From Solemya velesiana gill symbiont (GTDB lineage: Bacteria > Pseudomonadota > Gammaproteobacteria > Chromatiales > Chromatiaceae), in assembly GCF_002020805.1 (NCBI RefSeq), contig NZ_MPRJ01000023.1, forward strand, positions 1 through 48,604: a stretch of DNA of 48,604 bases, written 5' to 3'. A program made the translations under genes and the position numbers. Below are positions 44,884 through 48,604 of this stretch, piece after piece (the first letter of the stretch is position 1; each line of letters starts with the position of its first letter). The notes under the pieces were generated by a model, which did no database searches, was not told the origin of the DNA, and was given only the letters and a program-made list of their open reading frames with translations.

Positions 44884-45299
44884 ATGAGAACTGTACTGTT
44901 AAGTGCCGGCTGCCTGTTACTGCTTGCAGGGTGTGCGCAACAAAGCGGGGACACAATGATTCTGGGACGCTGGTACACCCAGTCCCAGGTTGAGCAGGGC
45001 AGCAAGGTGTTCCAGAACAATTGCGCCGTGTGCCACGGTCAAAAGGCCCAGGGGCTGGCAGCCGACTGGCGGAAGAGCCTGCCCGACGGCTCCTATCCAC
45101 CTCCTCCACTCAACGGCACCACCCCCTGAAAATGCTCAAGCGCACCGTGGACAACGGCGGCATCCCCCTGGGTGGAAAGATGCCCCTTTTCAAAGCCGTG
45201 CTGAATGACGATGAGAAGTATGCTGCCATTGCCTATTTGCAAAACTTCTGGAACGACGAGATCTACAGCGCCTGGAAAGCGCGCGGCGGTCTGAACTAG
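44884..45299 (+). pseudogene. Lipoprotein class I cytochrome c, frame lost by a small deletion
   Basis: The start MRTVLLSAGCLLLLAGC gives a lipobox, with GGAG upstream. The heme site NNCAVCHGQKAQG follows. After PPPLNGT the frame ends in TGA, whereas the second part (HHPLKMLKRTVDNGGIPLGGKMPLFKAVLNDDEKYAAIAYLQNFWNDEIYSAW, in parts) is in another frame and contains the methionine-bearing segment GGKMPLF expected of the axial ligand. Related proteins usually have NGTAHAWHHP at the join; AHAW is missing together with one base, so about 16 bases were lost near 45117-45128. The heme site and ligand region are now on separate frames. Confidence 0.8.
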
Positions 45300-45311
45300 A
45301 ATTCCAGCCAG

Positions 45312-45923
45312 ATGACCCAAGCAACAAGAAAACCCCACGCCGAGGCCTGTGATGAAAACGGCCCACCCATCCTGGCGGTGCTGAAGGCCAGGCTGCCCAC
45401 TAATGCCAGGGTATTGGAGATTGGCAGCGGCACAGGTCAGCATGCCGTCCATTTTGGCGCCGAACTGCCGGGCATCACCTGGCAGACCAGTGACCAGTTG
45501 GATATGCATGAAGGTATCCAACTGTGGCTGGACGAAGCAGCCCTGCCCAATGTACAGCCTCCCCTGGACCTGGATGTCACCTGCGATCAATGGCCCGAAG
45601 CACAATACGATGCCGTGTTCAGTGCCAATACGGCGCACATCATGCCGATGGAAGCCGTTGAAGCGATGTTCAGAGGTGTCGGAAAACGCTTGAATGCCGG
45701 GGGACAGTTTCTGATCTACGGTCCCTTCATGTATCACGGCGAGCACACCAGCGAAAGCAACCGGCGTTTCGACCAATGGCTAAGAACCTGCGAGCCCCAC
45801 CGGGGCATTCGTGACGTGGACTGGCTGGAAGAAATTGCGGCTGAGTCAGGTCTGCGACTTGAAGAAGACATCGAAATGCCGGTGAACAACCGCATCCTGG
45901 TCTGGACAAAAACCAAGCCTTAG
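45312..45923 (+). CDS. DUF938 class I SAM-dependent methyltransferase
   Basis: A 203-residue protein of the DUF938 family. The SAM-binding motif VLEIGSGTGQHAVHFG is present, followed by WQTSDQ, TCDQWPEAQYDAVFSANTAHIM and IYGPFMYHGEHTSESNRRFD, all hallmarks of this family. The substrate is unknown. It begins 12 bases after the broken cytochrome gene and ends before a bidirectional terminator. Intact. Confidence 0.9.
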   Translation: MTQATRKPHAEACDENGPPILAVLKARLPTNARVLEIGSGTGQHAVHFGAELPGITWQTSDQLDMHEGIQLWLDEAALPNVQPPLDLDVTCDQWPEAQYDAVFSANTAHIMPMEAVEAMFRGVGKRLNAGGQFLIYGPFMYHGEHTSESNRRFDQWLRTCEPHRGIRDVDWLEEIAAESGLRLEEDIEMPVNNRILVWTKTKP

Positions 45924-45952
45924 CAGTACTCACTACCCGTATCAATAAAAGA

Positions 45953-45980
45953 AAAGGCCGGGCAATCACCCGGCCTTTCT
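45953..45980. terminator. Bidirectional terminator
   Basis: AAAGGCCGGG-CAATCA-CCCGGCCTTT, a perfect 10-bp stem between the convergent DUF938 and FAS1 genes, with A and T flanks on both sides. Confidence 0.92.
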
Positions 45981-45991
45981 TGTTACACCTG

Positions 45992-46501
45992 TCACATAGG
46001 AAGTATCACAGAGTCAATGACGTGAATAACGCCGTTACTTGTCAGGATATCGGTCTTGATTACGTTGGCGTTGTCCACTTTGACGCCATTGCTCGTATCG
46101 ATGGAGATCGACTGTCCCTGAACAGATTTTGCAGATGACAGGTTAACTACATCGGATGCCATTACCTTTCCGGCAACCACGTGGTAGGTCAGTACCTTGG
46201 CAAGGGCCTCCTTGTCGGCAATCAGTGCATTCAATTGGTCTGATGGTATCTTGGCAAAGGCCTCGTCCGTCGGGGCAAAGACGGTAAATGGTCCATCCCC
46301 TTTAAGTGTCTCTACCAAACCCGCGGCCTTTACAGCAGTGACCAGGGTATCGAAGTCACCCGCCGCCATTGCCGTTTCCACAATATCCATTTTCTGAGCA
46401 CGCGCATGTCCGGTTGACTGACAACCGATAACCAACAGAGACAGGAGTGCTACCGCCAGAACGCCAAGCTGCTTAATTCCAGGAAAAGTGTGCGTTTTCA
46501 T
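45992..46501 (-). CDS. Fasciclin (FAS1) domain lipoprotein
   Basis: 169 residues with a lipoprotein signal ([14 protein letters not shown]) and one complete FAS1 domain: [55 protein letters not shown], and the terminal [16 protein letters not shown]1 domains mediate adhesion and are anchored in the envelope. The gene is divergent from the CarH/LitR-like regulator, and TTGTCTA/TAGACAA repeats lie between them, so light- or cobalamin-dependent control is likely (inference). Confidence 0.9.
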   Translation of the reverse strand: MKTHTFPGIKQLGVLAVALLSLLVIGCQSTGHARAQKMDIVETAMAAGDFDTLVTAVKAAGLVETLKGDGPFTVFAPTDEAFAKIPSDQLNALIADKEALAKVLTYHVVAGKVMASDVVNLSSAKSVQGQSISIDTSNGVKVDNANVIKTDILTSNGVIHVIDSVILPM

Positions 46502-46541
46502 AATCCCATTCCTCTCAAAATTAGATGAAAAATAGGCACAT

Positions 46542-46565
46542 TTGTCTAATTCCTGCCCTAGACAA
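46542..46565. promoter_or_regulatory. Operator palindrome 1, TTGTCTA-N10-TAGACAA
   Basis: Perfect 7-bp inverted repeats separated by ten bases in the region between the FAS1 and MerR/B12 genes. The half-site recurs at 46593-46605. MerR-family regulators of the CarH/LitR type bind such repeated half-sites and block their own and a divergent promoter. Confidence 0.6.
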
Positions 46566-46592
46566 TAGCCGACAATTATTTTTTGTCAAGAC

Positions 46593-46620
46593 TTGTCTTA
46601 GACAAAAGTTGGATTACAAT
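46593..46620 (+). promoter_or_regulatory. Operator 2 overlapping the regulator promoter
   Basis: TTGTCT-TAGACAA palindrome (46593-46605) whose TTGTCT also serves as a possible -35 element, 16 bases before TACAAT (46615-46620) as -10. The start codon follows six bases after, so the leader would be very short. Binding of the encoded regulator would cover the -35 element, consistent with autorepression. Confidence 0.5.
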
Positions 46621-46626
46621 AAAATC

Positions 46627-47574
46627 ATGATGGATATCGAATCCCCACAAAACAGCGCCGAAGAGGCAAGGCACCCAATCCAGGTAGTGTCCCGGAGAAC
46701 AGGGCTCAGCGCTGATGTAATACGGGTTTGGGAAAGGCGCTATGGCGTGGTCAGCCCCACCCGGGTCAGCGGAGGGAGACGGCTCTATACCGACAGTGAC
46801 ATCAAGCGCCTTGCACTGCTGCAGAAGGTCACCAGTGCCGGCAGGCGAATCAGCGAGGTGTCTGAACTTGATGACGAGGCCCTGGGTGGTCTTGTCCAGG
46901 AAGATGAGAGCAGCATAACCGATCTGCTGGTATCACCCACCGGTGCGCAAGGCCCGGCAGGGCACGTGGAGAAGTGTTTTCAGGCCCTTCGCAGCCTCGA
47001 CCAGGCGCTGTTGCGGTGCACACTCGCTGTAGCCGAAGCGGAATTGTCTTTACCGGTTTTTCTGGATCAGGTTGTATCGGTTTTTCTGAAACAGATTGGC
47101 CAAGCCTGGGAAAAAGGAACAGTCAGGGTATCCCAGGAGCATATGACAAGCGTCATTGTGCGGCACCACCTGCTTGGCATGTTAAAGGGACTGAACAAGT
47201 CAGGCCCCGTCATGATACTGACCACCCCTACCGGACAGGACCATGAAATGGGGGCGTTGATGGCTGCCATCATTGCAGAGTCCGAAGGATGGAATGCAAT
47301 TTACCTGGGACCAAACCTCCCTGCCGTAGAAATTGCCGCAATTGCCATTCAATCCAACGCCAGTGCTGTAGGACTCAGTCTGCAGTGCATTTCCGACGAA
47401 GCGCTTCTCTCGGATGAGTTGAGACAGATAAAAATGATTCTTCCCGAAGAGATGCCGGTAATTGTGGGGGGCGCAGCCGTCGATCATTACCGCTCGATGA
47501 TTTCAGAGTTCACTGAAAACATACCTAATGATCTTGAAGAGTTCAGAGTGATTCTTTCCAGGATCATTGGATAA
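46627..47574 (+). CDS. CarH/LitR-type MerR regulator with B12-binding domain
   Basis: About 315 residues. The N-terminal MerR helix-turn-helix is IQVVSRRTGLSADVIRVWERRYG-VVSPTR (in parts), followed by a four-helix bundle with the cobalamin-capping W and EH residues (GQAWEKGTVRVSQEHMTS) and a C-terminal B12-binding Rossmann domain with the HExG element (TGQDHEMGALM), LGPNLPA and VIVGGAAV. CarH relatives bind adenosylcobalamin in the dark, repress as tetramers and are released by light. The start MMDIES was chosen because the upstream frame runs through the operator/promoter. Divergent from the FAS1 lipoprotein gene. Confidence 0.88.
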   Translation: MMDIESPQNSAEEARHPIQVVSRRTGLSADVIRVWERRYGVVSPTRVSGGRRLYTDSDIKRLALLQKVTSAGRRISEVSELDDEALGGLVQEDESSITDLLVSPTGAQGPAGHVEKCFQALRSLDQALLRCTLAVAEAELSLPVFLDQVVSVFLKQIGQAWEKGTVRVSQEHMTSVIVRHHLLGMLKGLNKSGPVMILTTPTGQDHEMGALMAAIIAESEGWNAIYLGPNLPAVEIAAIAIQSNASAVGLSLQCISDEALLSDELRQIKMILPEEMPVIVGGAAVDHYRSMISEFTENIPNDLEEFRVILSRIIG

Positions 47575-47613
47575 GCGACAACAGGTATAAATGGATAAGG
47601 CCGCTTCTCAAAC

Positions 47614-47979
47614 ATGCTGGAAAGACTGAACAGACTGGCCCTGCTTCTTCTACCTTACCAGGGTATCGCCCTGCTCTTCTCAGTCGTCTCAATCATTGCG
47701 GTGCTCATCATTGTTCTGGCACTTCAGCCCAATGAAACAGAATACTACCTCTACCCCCTGATCGTTGCCTTTCTCTGGTTTTTGAGTATCTATGCACTCA
47801 TCGACTGCTTCAAGGAGATCCCGCAACATCCAAGTGAACAGAAAGGATTCTTCAAAAAATTGAAAACAGCTATCGCGTGGGGATGGAACTGGCTGGTTGG
47901 CATCATGCTCATTGCCACCACCCTGGGAGTCATTGGACTATCTTGGAAATTGATAAGTCTCTGGCTCAAGCACAGTTGA
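47614..47979 (+). CDS. Small multi-helix membrane protein
   Basis: 121 residues with three to four hydrophobic segments (YQGIALLFSVVSIIAVLIIVLAL; YYLYPLIVAFLWFLSIYALI; LVGIMLIATTLGVIGLSW) and a short charged loop (HPSEQKGFFKKLKTA). No family recognised. It starts 39 bases after the MerR/B12 regulator and is probably co-transcribed with it, which makes it a candidate for light/B12-linked control. Confidence 0.6.
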   Translation: MLERLNRLALLLLPYQGIALLFSVVSIIAVLIIVLALQPNETEYYLYPLIVAFLWFLSIYALIDCFKEIPQHPSEQKGFFKKLKTAIAWGWNWLVGIMLIATTLGVIGLSWKLISLWLKHS

Positions 47980-48418
47980 TAGCACTGAACAGAATACGAA
48001 TAAATTGTAGAGATCGTGATTTGTCCTCACAGTGAGTGTTAGATGAGCTCAGGTTTTATTGCTATTTTCGGCCAGGAGCGGAAATTCGAAGCCCTTATGG
48101 CTGGAGTATCCGAACACTCCAAAGCAGACGTTTGATTTGCGCACGCAATAGACAGTTGACGCCCCGAAACGGCCATTCAGTAACGTCACAAATAACCTGA
48201 CCCTTGTTCGCGAGCACCGCGAACAAGGGTCAGATCAATATGTTGCATTTTAAGGTATAAAGAGGCGAATAAGAGACCGAGTCTAGAGCAAGATACTCGT
48301 AACCTATTGTATTTTGGGAATTATTCTTTCGTGAGCGATAAAATTCAGGAATACCCCTTTAAATTCTAAAACAATTCCATATATATGGTGGGGTTAGCGC
48401 ATTGAAAAGGAACTGCCA
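47980..48418. other. Non-coding region with strong hairpin
   Basis: A 439-base gap. It includes a perfect 15-bp hairpin (48198-48232) and otherwise low-complexity A/T-rich sequence from about 48240. No gene or RNA could be supported. The arms begin and end with TGACCC / GGGTCA, a string that recurs in the last 80 bases of the window. Confidence 0.4.
48198..48232. repeat. Perfect 15-bp inverted repeat
   Basis: TGACCCTTGTTCGCG and its exact complement flank a five-base loop AGCAC. No T-run follows, so it is not a classical terminator. It may be the end of a REP-type or transposon-related sequence. Confidence 0.7.
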
Positions 48419-48526
48419 ATGTCCATTGACCTCCCATCCCAAGGTTTTATTTTTTGGCCTGTCGGCACTGGCGACAGTTCAACCGTAAAAGTCGACGAAG
48501 ACACCTATCTGTTGATTTGCAGTTAA
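48419..48526 (+). pseudogene. Truncated start of a metallohydrolase-like gene
   Basis: ATG at 48419 with AAGGA at proper distance opens MSIDLPSQGFIFWPVGTGDS..., which resembles the N-terminus of MBL-fold metallohydrolases with a FWPVGTGDSTT motif. After DEDTYLLI, where the family continues with an acidic strand, the frame runs CS-stop and the sequence changes into a TTAAAACTGACCCAGG / ATTGACCC type that looks like the edge of an inserted element. The gene is therefore probably cut at about 48518-48523. Only 35 codons remain in the window, so the assignment is weak. Confidence 0.4.
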
Positions 48527-48604
48527 AACTGACCCAGGTTTTGCATCTAATATTGACCCGCCTAGATAGCCGGATTATGGCCTGAGATTACTTTCTTTTT
48601 CCAG

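Noticed and set aside
1-48604. CRISPR arrays, rRNA, tRNA, prophage or restriction systems
   Set aside because: No regularly spaced repeats, cloverleaf signatures, or phage or restriction gene families could be recognised in the window.

Overview
The window looks like the chromosome of a sulfur-oxidising gammaproteobacterium (Chromatiales/Sedimenticola/Thiodiazotropha-like; this placement is inference). The grounds are a flavocytochrome c sulfide dehydrogenase (FccA/FccB), an SQR-like flavoprotein, many c-type cytochromes, a Dnr/hemerythrin/DUF2249 cluster typical of denitrifiers, YadGH, NadA and Cca of gammaproteobacterial type, and a proteobacterial dedicated sortase (Pds) locus. No rRNA, tRNA, CRISPR array or prophage was recognised.

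Layout. 0.2-1.8 kb: RND adaptor and SCP2 protein (-). 2.2-7.7 kb: dynamin-like GTPase, broken fructokinase (mak-like ROK), NrtR-type Nudix regulator with nadA, pentapeptide protein, broken Crp/Fnr (+). 7.7-10.9 kb: BacNav-type ion channel, a membrane-protein/Dnr chimera, broken DUF2249 and hemerythrin (-), with a TTGAC-N4-GTCAA site upstream. 11.3-15.0 kb: tetraheme NapC/NirT cytochrome, periplasmic ankyrin protein, fccA, fccB (+), strong terminator. 15.2-16.0 kb: diheme c4-like cytochrome (-). 16.2-19.3 kb: broken unknown gene and an intact hybrid histidine kinase (+). 19.3-26.7 kb: Pds locus, with class GN sortase, vWA/VIT sortase target and PdsO on the minus strand (all broken), then a cold-shock protein and intact PdsR and PdsS on the plus strand. 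26.7-28.4 kb: yadGH ABC exporter (-). 28.6-29.7 kb: SQR-like flavoprotein (+). 29.8-33.2 kb: broken DAHL-PAS-GGDEF-EAL protein and broken MauG/CcpA peroxidase (-). 33.2-34.6 kb: secreted pentapeptide protein and rhodanese (-). 34.7-37.0 kb: NarL/NarX-like pair (-). 37.1-40.1 kb: cca and an Atm1/HMT1-type ABC exporter (-). 40.2-44.8 kb: S24-like protein and an RND pump (+). 44.9-48.0 kb: broken lipoprotein cytochrome, DUF938 methyltransferase, FAS1 lipoprotein (-) divergent from a CarH/LitR-type MerR regulator, and a small membrane protein. 48.0-48.6 kb: non-coding sequence, a strong hairpin and the truncated start of a metallohydrolase-like gene.

The dominant feature is decay. Ten multi-codon genes carry frameshifts or in-frame stops whose reading can be restored by one- or two-base edits or by removing a small insert. 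One chimeric gene and one truncated gene add to this. Lesions include nonsense changes, homopolymer slips, a tetranucleotide slip and a 141-bp insertion flanked by 5-bp direct repeats. Long genes next to them (RND pump, hybrid kinase, PdsS, ABC exporter) are intact. Either the genome is in an early reductive phase, as in some symbionts, or the assembly has residual indels. The insertion, the chimera and the nonsense substitutions favour real decay at least in part. The most notable case is the Pds locus, where all three effector genes are broken while the dedicated two-component system remains open.
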